Source of the DNA: Phyllobacteriaceae bacterium
GTDB lineage: Bacteria; Pseudomonadota; Alphaproteobacteria; Rhizobiales; Rhizobiaceae
Direction: 5' to 3'
Assembly: GCA_002708825.1 (NCBI GenBank)
Contig: PAPF01000007.1
Coordinates: forward strand, 1-64,000
DNA length: 64,000 nucleotides
The notes under the pieces were generated by a model. The model was not told where the DNA came from, searched no databases, and worked only from the letters and a program-made list of their open reading frames with translations. Shown here piece after piece: positions 6,952 through 15,509 of this stretch. Within the stretch, counting starts at the first letter, position 1; each line of letters opens with the position of its first letter. The translations under genes and the position numbers were made by a program.

Positions 6952-7838
6952 CGCATTTCCCCCAGGCCCTGGCCGCCCACGCTGCCGGTGAGGCCACGAC
7001 ATTGTGCCAGTGCTGGCGTGTTCGCCGTGCCGATGGCACGGTGCTCGGCTTCACCGATCATGACGGACCGCTTGTCTTCGACGGACTCGCGCACCGCCCA
7101 CGCACCGGCTTTTCAGCCTCCGAAGCCCGGCAGAGCCTCGGTCTTGCGGCCGATGCCACGGAGATCGAAGGCGCGCTGTCGGATGACGAGATCACCGAAA
7201 GCGACATCGAGGCGGGGCTCTATGATGGTGCAAAGGTGGAAACCTGGCTCGTCAACTGGACCGATCCCGGACAGCGCGCCTTGCTGCGCACCACGGTGAT
7301 CGGACGGATCACGCGCCGCGACGGCCGCTTCATGGCCGAATTGCAGAGCCTTTCCGCAAGTCTCGACAAGCCGTTGAGCCGTGTGCTGCGCCGTGCCTGT
7401 TCCGCCGAACTGGGCGACGAGGCATGCGGCGTCAACCTGTCGGCAGCCGGCATGAGCGCCGAGGTCGAAATCATGAAGGTGGTGCCGCCGGTTACCCTAC
7501 GGGTGGCAAGGACGCCGGGACCGGAGGGCTGGCTCGTCAACGGCTGGCTGGAAACGGCCGATGGAAATGCCGGCCCGCCCCGCCGCTACCGGATCAGCGC
7601 GCAGCAGGCCGACGGCGCGGCAGAAACGCTGGTGCTTGGTGACCGGCCCGAGCCGCCGCTGGAAACCGGCCAGGCCGTGCGTCTCGTCGCCGGTTGCGAC
7701 AAGCGTTTCGCCACCTGCCGCGACCGTTTCGGCAACGGCATCAATTTTCGCGGATTTCCGCACATGCCGGGCAACGATGCCGCCTTCGGCTATGTCACGC
7801 AGGATCTGCCGCTCGACGGCAAGCCGGTGGTGCCATGA
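6948..7838 (+). CDS. GTA tail hub protein, DUF2163 (g13-like)
   Basis: The 296-aa protein belongs to DUF2163 (BR0599 family), the baseplate hub of GTAs. It starts with GTG overlapping the g12 stop. The N-terminal 'LGFTDHDGPLVFDG' and C-terminal 'CRDRFGNGINFRGFPHMPG' blocks are the family signatures. Hub proteins of RcGTA and lambda (gpL) bind an iron-sulfur cluster. Here the cysteines in RACSAELGDEACG and GCDKRFATCRD are the likely ligands. The stop overlaps the g14 start (ATGA). Confidence 0.92.
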   Translation: MTHFPQALAAHAAGEATTLCQCWRVRRADGTVLGFTDHDGPLVFDGLAHRPRTGFSASEARQSLGLAADATEIEGALSDDEITESDIEAGLYDGAKVETWLVNWTDPGQRALLRTTVIGRITRRDGRFMAELQSLSASLDKPLSRVLRRACSAELGDEACGVNLSAAGMSAEVEIMKVVPPVTLRVARTPGPEGWLVNGWLETADGNAGPPRRYRISAQQADGAAETLVLGDRPEPPLETGQAVRLVAGCDKRFATCRDRFGNGINFRGFPHMPGNDAAFGYVTQDLPLDGKPVVP

Positions 7839-8281
7839 ACGGCGCGCCGGTTGGCCTGCGCGAACGGGTGCTCGCCGAGGCGAGAAGCTGGCTTGGCACC
7901 CCCTACCGCCATCAGGGCGGCCGGAAGGGCGTGGGTTGCGATTGCCTTGGTCTGGTGCGCGGCGTCTGGAAGGGCGTCTATGGCACCGAAACACCGGAGC
8001 CCGGCCCCTATGGCGCGGACTGGCTTGCCGGTGGCGGTAGCGATCCGATGATCGAGGCCGCAACACGCCTTTGCGGTCCGGGCTTTGCCCTGTCCGCCGC
8101 CCTGCCTGGCGACCTGCTGGTCTTCCGCTGGCGGCCCGACTTGCCGGCTCGGCACATCGGCATCCTGTCGCACAACGGGCGCTTCATCCACGCCTATTCC
8201 GGCACCGGCGCCGTGGAATCCGCGCTTGTGCCCGGCTGGCGGCGCCGTGTCGCCGCTGCCTTCGCCTTTCCGGCGCCCTGA
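7835..8281 (+). CDS. GTA tail peptidase, NlpC/P60 (g14-like)
   Basis: This 148-aa NlpC/P60-fold cysteine peptidase is carried in the tail tip to cut peptidoglycan crosslinks during DNA entry. The catalytic pair is visible: Cys37 in DCLGLV and His107 in RHIGIL, with a further His near residue 119. It is translationally coupled to g13 (ATGA) and lies directly before g15, the RcGTA order. Confidence 0.92.
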   Translation: MNGAPVGLRERVLAEARSWLGTPYRHQGGRKGVGCDCLGLVRGVWKGVYGTETPEPGPYGADWLAGGGSDPMIEAATRLCGPGFALSAALPGDLLVFRWRPDLPARHIGILSHNGRFIHAYSGTGAVESALVPGWRRRVAAAFAFPAP

Positions 8282-8296
8282 AAGGAACCCTCACTC

Positions 8297-11200
8297 ATGG
8301 CCACCATCCTGTTGCAATCGGCCGGCGCCTTCCTCGGCAGCTTTTTCGGCCCGGTCGGCTCGGCCATCGGCTCCACTGTCGGTGCCATGGCCGGCTACGC
8401 CATCGACAACGCGGTCATCCAGTCCACCCGTCGCTATGAAGGTCCGCGCATGACCGGCATGCGTCCCTTCCAGGCGGAAGAAGGCGCCGTCCTGCCGCAG
8501 GTCTTCGGCGCGGCCCGCGTGTCCGGAACCATGATCTGGGCCACCCGCTTCGAGGAGCGCCGGACGACGCGCCGCCAGGGCCTGAAGGGCGGACCGAAGG
8601 TCACCGAATACAGCTACTTCGCCAATGTGGCCTTCGCATTGTGCGACGGGCCGGTTGCCGGCGTGCGCAGGGTCTGGGCCGATGGCCGGGAACTGGACCT
8701 GACGCGTGTCGACATGCGCGTCGCCACCGGCACGCAGGACCAGCTCCCCGATCCGCTGATCGAGGCCAAGCAGGGCGCCGGCAATGCACCGGCCTATCGC
8801 GGCACGGCCTATGTCGTGTTCGAGCGGCTTGCCCTCGACGGCTATGGCAACCGCGTTCCGCAGATGCAATTCGAGGTGCTTGCGCCGGCCGGAGACTTCC
8901 ATGAACGCATCCAGGCCGTCGCGCTCATACCCGGTGCCACCGAATACGGCCTGTCCCCGGCGCGGGTCATCCGCGACATCAGGCCAGGTGAGCGCGAGAC
9001 GCTGAACCGCCATGTTCTCTACGGTGAGAGCGATTTCGCCGCATCGCTGGACGAATTGCAGGCGCTTTGCCCAGGGCTTCGCCATGTGGCGCTCGTCGTC
9101 CCGTGGTTTGCGGATGACCTGCGCGCCGGTCATTGCCGGATTGAACCGGGCGTCACGGAAAGGACGATGCCCGGTGTACGGCGGACATGGTCCGTGGCCG
9201 GAATCGAGCGCGGACAGGCACGCCTTGTCAGCCGGACTGGCGGGCGCGCCGCCTATGATGGAACGCCGGACGACAGGTCCGTGACCGACGCCATCCGTGA
9301 TCTTGCCGCGCGCGGGCTGAAGGTGGCGTTCTATCCTTTCCTGCTGATGGACATTCCGTCTGGCAACGGCTTGCCGGACCCCTGGGGCGGGGACGGGCAG
9401 GCGCCGTTCCCCTGGCGCGGACGCATCACGGGAGCGGTGGCGCCCGGCAGGCCCGGCTCGCCCGATGGCAGCGCCGCCATTCGCGCCGAACTCGCCGAAT
9501 TCCTCGGCCGGGGCGACGGGCCGGGAACGGTTCGGCTGGCGGGTTCGCCCGATTGCCCGGGCGCTGCGAACGAGGCCGGCTACCGGCGCATGATCCTGCA
9601 TTATGCGAGGCTGTGCGCAGAAGCCGGCGGTGTTGACGCCTTCCTGCTGGGTTCCGAACTGCGCGGCCTGACATCGCTGCGTGACGAAGCGGGCGTGTTT
9701 CCCTTCGTTCATGGGCTGCGTGAACTGGCCCGCGAGGTGCGCGCCATCCTGGGCGCAGGCACGAAGATCACCTATGGCGCCGACTGGTCGGAATATTTCG
9801 GCCACCAGCCGGCGGACGGGTCCGGCGATGTCTGCTGGCATCTCGATGACTTGTGGATGGACGAGGCCATCGATGCGGTGGGGATCGACAACTACATGCC
9901 CCTGTCGGACTGGCGCGACAGCGATCTCGACGGCGCAAATCCCGACAGTGCGCAATCGCCGCAGGACGCCAAGGCAATGCGCGAGGCCATCACGGCCGGC
10001 GAGGGGCATGACTGGTATTATGCCGATCCGGCCGCCCGCGCGGCCCGCATCCGCACGCCTATCACCGATGGCGCACACGGCAAGCCATGGGTCTATCGCT
10101 ACAAGGATCTCGCCAACTGGTGGCTGAACGAGCATGTCGAGCGGCGCGGTGGCGTGGAAACCGGGATCCGTAGCCCATGGGTTCCAGGCGCCAAGCCGGT
10201 CTGGTTTACCGAGATCGGCTGCCCGGCCATCGACAAGGGTGCCAACCAGCCCAATGTCTTTCTGGACGCCAAGTCGTCGGAAAGCCAGGTGCCGCATTTC
10301 TCGTCAGGGGGGCGGGACGATCTGGTCCAGCGGCGCTTCCTTGAAGCCCATTTCGGCCACTGGAGCGCAGGTCCGCAGGCCAATCCGCTTTCGCCCGTCA
10401 CCGGAAAGCCGATGGTGGACACCGGGCGTCTCTATTGCTGGGCGTGGGACACGCGGCCGTTTCCTGCCTTTCCGCAAGATGGCGATGTCTGGGCCGATGG
10501 CGTCAACTGGCCGCGCGGCCACTGGCTGAACGGACGCGTCGAGATGGTCTGGATCGGGGACGTGATCAACGCCGTCCTGGCCCGCCATGGCCTGCCTGCC
10601 GCCGACGTCGAAGCCGTCGACGCCATGGCCGCCGGCATCCTGATCGACAATTCCGCCAGTGCGCGCGAGGCGCTGGAACCGCTCGTGGCGATGCACGGGC
10701 TTTCGGTGAGCGAACGCGACGGCAGGCTGGTGTTTGCCAGCCAGTCCCGCGCCGTGGCGCCGCGCATCGTCGCCGATGTGATCGAGGCGGACCGGGAAGC
10801 CTCCGTGGAGGCCAACCGGGCCGCGCGCGAGGATGTGCCAGCCGTGGCAGTACTCGCCTGGCGCGACCCGTTTCGCGGCTACGAAGGCGCGGTGACACGG
10901 TTTCCCGAGGAAGCGTCGGGCGGCACGGAAATCAACATGGCCTATCCGGGCATCCTGAACGAGGGAGCGGCGCGGTCGCTGGCGGCCGCCTGGCTGGACC
11001 GGATCCGTCAGGGGCGGGACGAATGCCGCTTTGCGCTTCCTCCGGCCAGCGGCTTGTCGGTCGGGCAGCGGCTGGCCTTCGCGAACCGGCCGGACCGGAT
11101 CTGGCTGGTCACGGAAGTGGAGGCGGGGATGACGGACATGGTTCGCGCCCGGCGGATCATTCCCGCCCCGTCGGTGCCGGACATTGCCGGGGTTGCGGCT

Positions 11201-12184
11201 TCTGCAAGTCCGCGCACCGCGGCACCCGCCGCGCCCCGGATCGTCCTCATCGACCTGCCGATGGCCGACATCTTTTCCAGCGAGAACGATGCGTTCTGCG
11301 CCGCCGCCTGGTCCAGGCCCTGGCGGACCCACATCCTGGAGGCATCGCCCGAGGACGCCGGCTACGGCCTGCGCGCCACGCTGGACCGCCCCGCCGCCAT
11401 CGGCTCGCTCGTGACGCCGCTTGCGCCCGGCCTGGGCGCCATGCGTGAACGGGCCGCCTTCATCGACGTGGGCTTTCCGGACGCCGAACTGGAATCGGTT
11501 TCCGACCTGCAACTGTTCGCCGGCGCCAATACCGTTGCCGTGCAGGTGGAGGGGGGCGGCTGGGAAATCCTGCAATACCAGGATGCCGAGGAAATCCGGC
11601 CCGCCGTCTGGCGCCTCTCGCGTCTCATCCGGGGGCAGGCGGGAACCGAGGACCTGATGCGCTCCGGTGCGCCTGTCGGTGCAATGGCCGTCCTGCTCGA
11701 TGATTCGGTGAAGCCTGCCGGCCTGCGCGCGGGGGAGGCCGGTCTGGAATTGTCCTGGCGCTCCCGTGCGCTTGTCGGTTTCGGCACCTCCGCTGACGCA
11801 ACGGTCATCTCCGCGGCCGGAGGCTTGCGTGCGCTCACGCCGCTCAGCCCGGTCCATTTGCGCGCCATGCGGATGGAGGACGGCGGCGTCCGCTTTTCAT
11901 GGACCAGGCGGTCACGCCTGCGCGCCGATGGCTGGGACGAGGTGCCGCTGGCCGAGGAACGCGAATCGTATCGCATCGTCCTGACGGACGGCACGGGTGT
12001 CCCGCGGGCGCAGGCCGATGTCGGCGAACCGGCCTTTCTGTGGCCTGCCGCCTCCGTTTCGAATGCGCTGTCGGCCGGTATGGCGCAGGTCTTGCTCGAA
12101 GTGCGCCAGGCGGGCGGACTGACCGGCCACGGCCTGCCGGCGGCCGCCACGTTTGCGTTGCCTTCCCTCATTCCCCAAGCCTGA
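8297..12184 (+). CDS. GTA baseplate megatron protein (g15-like)
   Basis: At 1295 aa this is the largest gene of the cluster and the size of RcGTA g15. The N-terminus 'LLQSAGAFLGSFFGPVGSAI' is hydrophobic and typical. The middle (about residues 430-740) is the GTA TIM-barrel, glycoside-hydrolase-like domain, recognisable by 'LLGSELRGLT', 'TYGADWSEYFG', 'AIDAVGIDNYMPLSDW' and 'VWFTEIGCPA'. It is followed by the phage-tail_3 domain and a C-terminal carbohydrate-binding-like region. The protein contacts the recipient cell and forms the tail fibre/megatron complex. The frame is intact, with no sign of decay. Confidence 0.95.
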   Translation: MATILLQSAGAFLGSFFGPVGSAIGSTVGAMAGYAIDNAVIQSTRRYEGPRMTGMRPFQAEEGAVLPQVFGAARVSGTMIWATRFEERRTTRRQGLKGGPKVTEYSYFANVAFALCDGPVAGVRRVWADGRELDLTRVDMRVATGTQDQLPDPLIEAKQGAGNAPAYRGTAYVVFERLALDGYGNRVPQMQFEVLAPAGDFHERIQAVALIPGATEYGLSPARVIRDIRPGERETLNRHVLYGESDFAASLDELQALCPGLRHVALVVPWFADDLRAGHCRIEPGVTERTMPGVRRTWSVAGIERGQARLVSRTGGRAAYDGTPDDRSVTDAIRDLAARGLKVAFYPFLLMDIPSGNGLPDPWGGDGQAPFPWRGRITGAVAPGRPGSPDGSAAIRAELAEFLGRGDGPGTVRLAGSPDCPGAANEAGYRRMILHYARLCAEAGGVDAFLLGSELRGLTSLRDEAGVFPFVHGLRELAREVRAILGAGTKITYGADWSEYFGHQPADGSGDVCWHLDDLWMDEAIDAVGIDNYMPLSDWRDSDLDGANPDSAQSPQDAKAMREAITAGEGHDWYYADPAARAARIRTPITDGAHGKPWVYRYKDLANWWLNEHVERRGGVETGIRSPWVPGAKPVWFTEIGCPAIDKGANQPNVFLDAKSSESQVPHFSSGGRDDLVQRRFLEAHFGHWSAGPQANPLSPVTGKPMVDTGRLYCWAWDTRPFPAFPQDGDVWADGVNWPRGHWLNGRVEMVWIGDVINAVLARHGLPAADVEAVDAMAAGILIDNSASAREALEPLVAMHGLSVSERDGRLVFASQSRAVAPRIVADVIEADREASVEANRAAREDVPAVAVLAWRDPFRGYEGAVTRFPEEASGGTEINMAYPGILNEGAARSLAAAWLDRIRQGRDECRFALPPASGLSVGQRLAFANRPDRIWLVTEVEAGMTDMVRARRIIPAPSVPDIAGVAASASPRTAAPAAPRIVLIDLPMADIFSSENDAFCAAAWSRPWRTHILEASPEDAGYGLRATLDRPAAIGSLVTPLAPGLGAMRERAAFIDVGFPDAELESVSDLQLFAGANTVAVQVEGGGWEILQYQDAEEIRPAVWRLSRLIRGQAGTEDLMRSGAPVGAMAVLLDDSVKPAGLRAGEAGLELSWRSRALVGFGTSADATVISAAGGLRALTPLSPVHLRAMRMEDGGVRFSWTRRSRLRADGWDEVPLAEERESYRIVLTDGTGVPRAQADVGEPAFLWPAASVSNALSAGMAQVLLEVRQAGGLTGHGLPAAATFALPSLIPQA

Positions 12185-12202
12185 AGAGAAAGGAAAACAG
12201 TC

Positions 12203-12409
12203 ATGAACGACACCAAGCCATGGTACCTGTCCAAGACCATCTGGGCTTCGCTTGTCACGATCGCCACCGCGGTGGCGGGAATGGCGGGGCTTCCGGTCGC
12301 GGGCCTCGACGGGTCCGCGCTTGCCGAGACGATCCTGCAGGCCGTGACGGCATTGTCCGGTCTCGCCGCCATCATCGGACGGCTTTCCGCTCAGACCGTG
12401 ATCGACTGA
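12203..12409 (+). CDS. Small membrane protein after g15, holin candidate
   Basis: The 68-aa product has a hydrophobic stretch at residues ~10-30 and a second one at ~43-60, with charged ends. This is the size and layout of small phage holins. It has a ribosome site (AGAGAAAGGA) and follows g15 by 18 bases. RcGTA keeps its holin and endolysin at another locus, so this assignment rests on size, hydrophobicity and position only. No endolysin gene is next to it. Confidence 0.6.
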   Translation: MNDTKPWYLSKTIWASLVTIATAVAGMAGLPVAGLDGSALAETILQAVTALSGLAAIIGRLSAQTVID

Positions 12410-12510
12410 TCCCGACCATGGCCATGGAACGGCGTGACCCTTGCCGGACTGCCGGTCCATGGCCTATCCATTCATGTCGCGTTCAGACGAGAGCCGCTAT
12501 ACCGTTCCGC

Positions 12511-12813
12511 ATGATGAAGAAACGCACCCCGATCCGCTTTCTTGCCGCCGCAGCGCTGGGCCTTGCCGCCATTTCGCCTGCCGCCGCGTGGAGCCTGCCG
12601 CGGCCCGCTCCCGGGCCGTCCATCCATGTCATGCCGGTGGCCGGCGGTTGTTATGCCGTGGGCCAGCGCGTCGCCGCCCAGAAAGGCGGTCAGCTTGCCA
12701 AGGCCTCCCAGGAAACCCGCGGCGGACGGTCCGTCTGCGTCATCGTGGTCCTCGTGCCGCGTGGCGGAGGGCAGCGTCCGAGCCGCCAGGAAGTTGTCGT
12801 TCCCTATCAGTAG
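12511..12813 (+). CDS. Small exported protein next to FeuPQ-like system (FeuN position)
   Basis: This 100-aa protein has a clear Sec signal peptide (basic MMKKRTPIRF, hydrophobic core, AAAW cleavage region near residue 26). The mature ~74 aa contains two cysteines, likely a disulfide in the periplasm. It lies 74 bp upstream of the response regulator in the same orientation. In Sinorhizobium meliloti the essential small periplasmic protein FeuN, encoded beside feuPQ, restrains FeuQ. Size, location and export fit that role, but no sequence comparison could be done. Confidence 0.65.
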   Translation: MMKKRTPIRFLAAAALGLAAISPAAAWSLPRPAPGPSIHVMPVAGGCYAVGQRVAAQKGGQLAKASQETRGGRSVCVIVVLVPRGGGQRPSRQEVVVPYQ

Positions 12814-12887
12814 ACCTGTGCCCGGCGGATTGATCGCAGGGTGAAATCGGGCACAATGAACGGGACCTGCAAGGAGGGCCGATATCG

Positions 12888-13553
12888 ATGCGCATACTGG
12901 TCGTCGAGGATGATGCCGATCTCAACCGCCAGCTATGCGAGGCGCTGGCCGAAGCCGGCTACGTGACGGATTGCGCGTTCGACGGAGAAGAGGGCCACTT
13001 CCTCGGCGATACCGAACCCTATGACGCGGTCGTGCTGGACCTTGGCCTCCCCCAACTCGACGGGCTTTCGGTCCTGGAGCGCTGGCGGCGTGAAGGGCGC
13101 GCCATGCCCGTCCTGATCCTGACCGCCCGCGACCGATGGAGCGACAAGGTGGCAGGCATTGATGCAGGCGCCGACGATTACGTGGCCAAGCCGTTCCATA
13201 TCGAGGAAGTCCTGGCGCGCGTGCGGGCCCTGATCCGCCGGGCCGCGGGCCATGCTTCCTCCGAGATCACTTGCGGTCCGTTGCGTCTCGATACCCGCAA
13301 TTCCAAGGCGGACGTCAACGGCCAGCCGCTCAAGCTGACCTCCCACGAGTTCCGCCTCCTGTCCTACCTGATGCACCATCCGGGCAAGGTCATTTCCAGG
13401 ACCGAACTGGTGGAGCATCTCTACGACCAGGATTTCGACCGGGATTCCAATACCATCGAGGTTTTCGTGGGCCGGTTGCGCAAGAAGATGGGCATTGACC
13501 TGATCGAAACCGTTCGCGGCATGGGCTACCGCCTGCGCGCCGATGCCGGCTGA
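12888..13553 (+). CDS. feuP: OmpR-type response regulator, FeuP-like
   Basis: This 221-aa OmpR/PhoB-family regulator has a receiver domain (residues 1-~115) with acidic residues E7, D8 and D9, phosphoacceptor Asp51 and Lys in DDYVAKPF. Its winged-helix DNA-binding domain ends RTELVEHLYDQDFDRDSNTI. The sequence and the adjoining kinase match my recollection of rhizobial FeuP, which controls cyclic glucan export and osmotic adaptation. A strong AAGGAGGG site precedes the start. The kinase gene follows by 18 bases. Confidence 0.88.
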   Translation: MRILVVEDDADLNRQLCEALAEAGYVTDCAFDGEEGHFLGDTEPYDAVVLDLGLPQLDGLSVLERWRREGRAMPVLILTARDRWSDKVAGIDAGADDYVAKPFHIEEVLARVRALIRRAAGHASSEITCGPLRLDTRNSKADVNGQPLKLTSHEFRLLSYLMHHPGKVISRTELVEHLYDQDFDRDSNTIEVFVGRLRKKMGIDLIETVRGMGYRLRADAG

Positions 13554-13571
13554 CGCGATATCGCCCGGCTG

Positions 13572-14936
13572 ATGGGACGCTTTCCCAAATCGCTTGCCTT
13601 CAGGGTGACGCTGCTTTCCACCGTGCTCGTCGTCACGGCGCTCTTTGTCATCGCCACCGTCATCGACACGCTGTATGGCCGCGCGAGCGAGCGCAATTTT
13701 GACCAGTTGCTGTCTGCGCACCTGTTCAACCTGATCGGTTCCGTCGGTCTTGATAGCGAAGGACGGCTCGACGGTTCGCCGGATTTCGGCGATATCCGCT
13801 ATTCGCAACCTGGATCGGGCTGGTACTGGTCGGTGGAGCCGGTGACAGGTGGCATCGATGCGCCACTGTCGTCGCCGTCGCTGACCGGTGCCATTCCCTC
13901 GCCATCGGCCGGAGACGTTCCATTCGATCCCTTTTTCCGCCGTTCCTACGTGACCGATGGCCTTGCCGGAGAAAAGGTCCGCGTTTTTGAAAGCGAGTTC
14001 GAACTGGGTGGAACCGGAGCGGCTGCCCGCTTCCGGCTGATGGGAAACGAGAGCGAACTGCGCGCCGACATTGCGGCCTTCCGGCATCAGGTGTGGACCT
14101 ATTTCGCCATTCTGGGCCTGGCGCTCGTCGCCATCAATGCCGCGGCCATGCGCTATGGCCTGCGCCCGCTCGATCGGGTGCGAAAGGCACTGGGCGACAT
14201 CCGCGAGGGCCGGGCGCAACGTCTTGAAGGGCCTTTCCCCCATGAAATCGAACCCTTGGCGGACGAGATGAACGCGCTGATCGAGAACAACCGGCGCATT
14301 GTCGAGCGCTCGCGAACACAGGTCGGCAATCTCGCCCATTCGCTCAAGACACCGCTTGCCGTGATCGTCAACGAGGGGCATGCGCTGGGCGGCGGCAAGG
14401 GCAGGGTCATCGGCCAGCAGGCAGAGGCCATGCGCGCCCAGGTGGAGCATTACCTCCAGCGCGCGCGCATCGCCGCGCAGCGTGAGAGCGTTGTCTTCCG
14501 CGCCGACGCGACGGCCGTTCTCGCCCGTATGGCACGTGTCGTTGCCAAGCTTCATCCCGGCAAGGACATCGCGGCGGATCTTCCCGAAAGGCCTGTGATT
14601 TTCGCCGGCGAGCAACAGGACCTGGAAGAAATCGTCGGGAACCTGCTTGAAAACGCGGTGAAATGGTCCCGCGCTTCGGTGGCGCTGGCACTGAGCGAGG
14701 AGCCCGGGAACAGGCTGGTCATTACGGTGGCAGACGACGGACCGGGCATTCCTCCGGAACGGGCGGCCGAGGCTCTCAAGCGCGGGCGCCGGCTCGACGA
14801 ACGCATGCCTGGAACGGGTCTGGGACTGTCCATCGTGGCGGAACTGGTGAATGAATATGGCGGCCGGCTGTCCCTCGGTGAGGCGGGCCTGGGCGGTCTC
14901 GAGGCAAGGGTCGAATTGCCAATGGCAAAGTCGTGA
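13572..14936 (+). CDS. feuQ: Sensor histidine kinase, FeuQ/PhoQ-like
   Basis: This 454-aa membrane kinase has two transmembrane segments (about residues 10-32 and 172-192) around a ~140-aa periplasmic sensor. The HAMP-linked dimerisation helix carries phosphoacceptor His256 in NLAHSLKTPLAV. The ATPase domain has N (LLENAVKWS), DDGPGIPPE and GTGLGLSIV boxes. It is the partner of the adjacent FeuP-like regulator. The exported 100-aa protein upstream could act on its periplasmic loop. Confidence 0.87.
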   Translation: MGRFPKSLAFRVTLLSTVLVVTALFVIATVIDTLYGRASERNFDQLLSAHLFNLIGSVGLDSEGRLDGSPDFGDIRYSQPGSGWYWSVEPVTGGIDAPLSSPSLTGAIPSPSAGDVPFDPFFRRSYVTDGLAGEKVRVFESEFELGGTGAAARFRLMGNESELRADIAAFRHQVWTYFAILGLALVAINAAAMRYGLRPLDRVRKALGDIREGRAQRLEGPFPHEIEPLADEMNALIENNRRIVERSRTQVGNLAHSLKTPLAVIVNEGHALGGGKGRVIGQQAEAMRAQVEHYLQRARIAAQRESVVFRADATAVLARMARVVAKLHPGKDIAADLPERPVIFAGEQQDLEEIVGNLLENAVKWSRASVALALSEEPGNRLVITVADDGPGIPPERAAEALKRGRRLDERMPGTGLGLSIVAELVNEYGGRLSLGEAGLGGLEARVELPMAKS

Positions 14937-14939
14937 TGC

Positions 14940-14957
14940 ATGTCCTATTTCGGACAT
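14940..14957. promoter_or_regulatory. Short dyad before lipoprotein gene
   Basis: ATGTCC - TATTTC - GGACAT is a perfect 6-bp dyad just after feuQ and 46 bp before the next start. It could be an operator. There is no T run for a terminator. Confidence 0.3.
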
Positions 14958-15003
14958 AAGCTGCGTTTAACTGGAAAGAAGCCCGGAAACGAGGAAGAAG
15001 ATC

Positions 15004-15435
15004 ATGCGTTTGATGCCGCTTCTGGCATTGGCACCAGCCCTGTTGGCCGCCGGATGCGCCACCGGTGGCGTCTCACGGACGGCTTTTGCTCCCGCCGAGG
15101 TCCAGCCGCGCGGCGCCGCTGCCGTGGAACGGAACCTGCTTGCGCCGCTGGGAGGCGGTCTGGTGGCCCAGGGCAATCTTCTCAGGGCAGGATCACGCGA
15201 CCAGCGCAGCGCGCTGGAAGCCGAATACAAGGCACTGGAATATGCCCGTGGTGGCGAAAGCATCGCATGGGAAGGATCCGGCGTTTCGGGCACGGTGACG
15301 CCGGCGCAGCCCTACCAGGTCGGTTCGCAGAACTGCCGGCAATACACCCACGCCGTGGATGCGGGCGGAACGGTCTCCGAATTCAAGGGAGCGGCCTGCC
15401 GCAATCCCGATGGAAGCTGGACCCTCCTCAACTGA
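15004..15435 (+). CDS. Outer membrane lipoprotein, RT0821/Lpp0805 surface-antigen type
   Basis: The 143-aa product has a lipoprotein signal (LLAAGC, cysteine near residue 18). The mature domain's 'LEYARGGESIAWEG...GTVTPAQPYQVGSQNCRQYTHAVDAGG...CRNPDGSWTLLN' is the pattern of the RT0821/Lpp0805 family, the C-terminal half of the 17-kDa antigen. Members sit in the outer membrane; their exact role is not known. The start has a good GAGGAAGAAG site. Confidence 0.85.
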   Translation: MRLMPLLALAPALLAAGCATGGVSRTAFAPAEVQPRGAAAVERNLLAPLGGGLVAQGNLLRAGSRDQRSALEAEYKALEYARGGESIAWEGSGVSGTVTPAQPYQVGSQNCRQYTHAVDAGGTVSEFKGAACRNPDGSWTLLN

Positions 15436-15509
15436 TGGTTCACCTGTGGCGAAATGTGCCAATCATTATCATCTTTGGACTGGTTGGCAGCGGCCCTGGC
15501 AATGGCTAA

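Noticed and set aside
8291-10297. Very long minus-strand open frame opposite g15 (and similar at 10304-11857 and 4743-6317)
   Set aside because: It mirrors the codon-position GC pattern of the real plus-strand gene; the translation is a low-complexity Arg/Gly/His mix with no domain.
1797-12184. Complete inducible prophage
   Set aside because: Gene order, very short tape measure and the TIM-barrel megatron are those of a GTA; there is no repressor, replication, lysis or integration gene attached.
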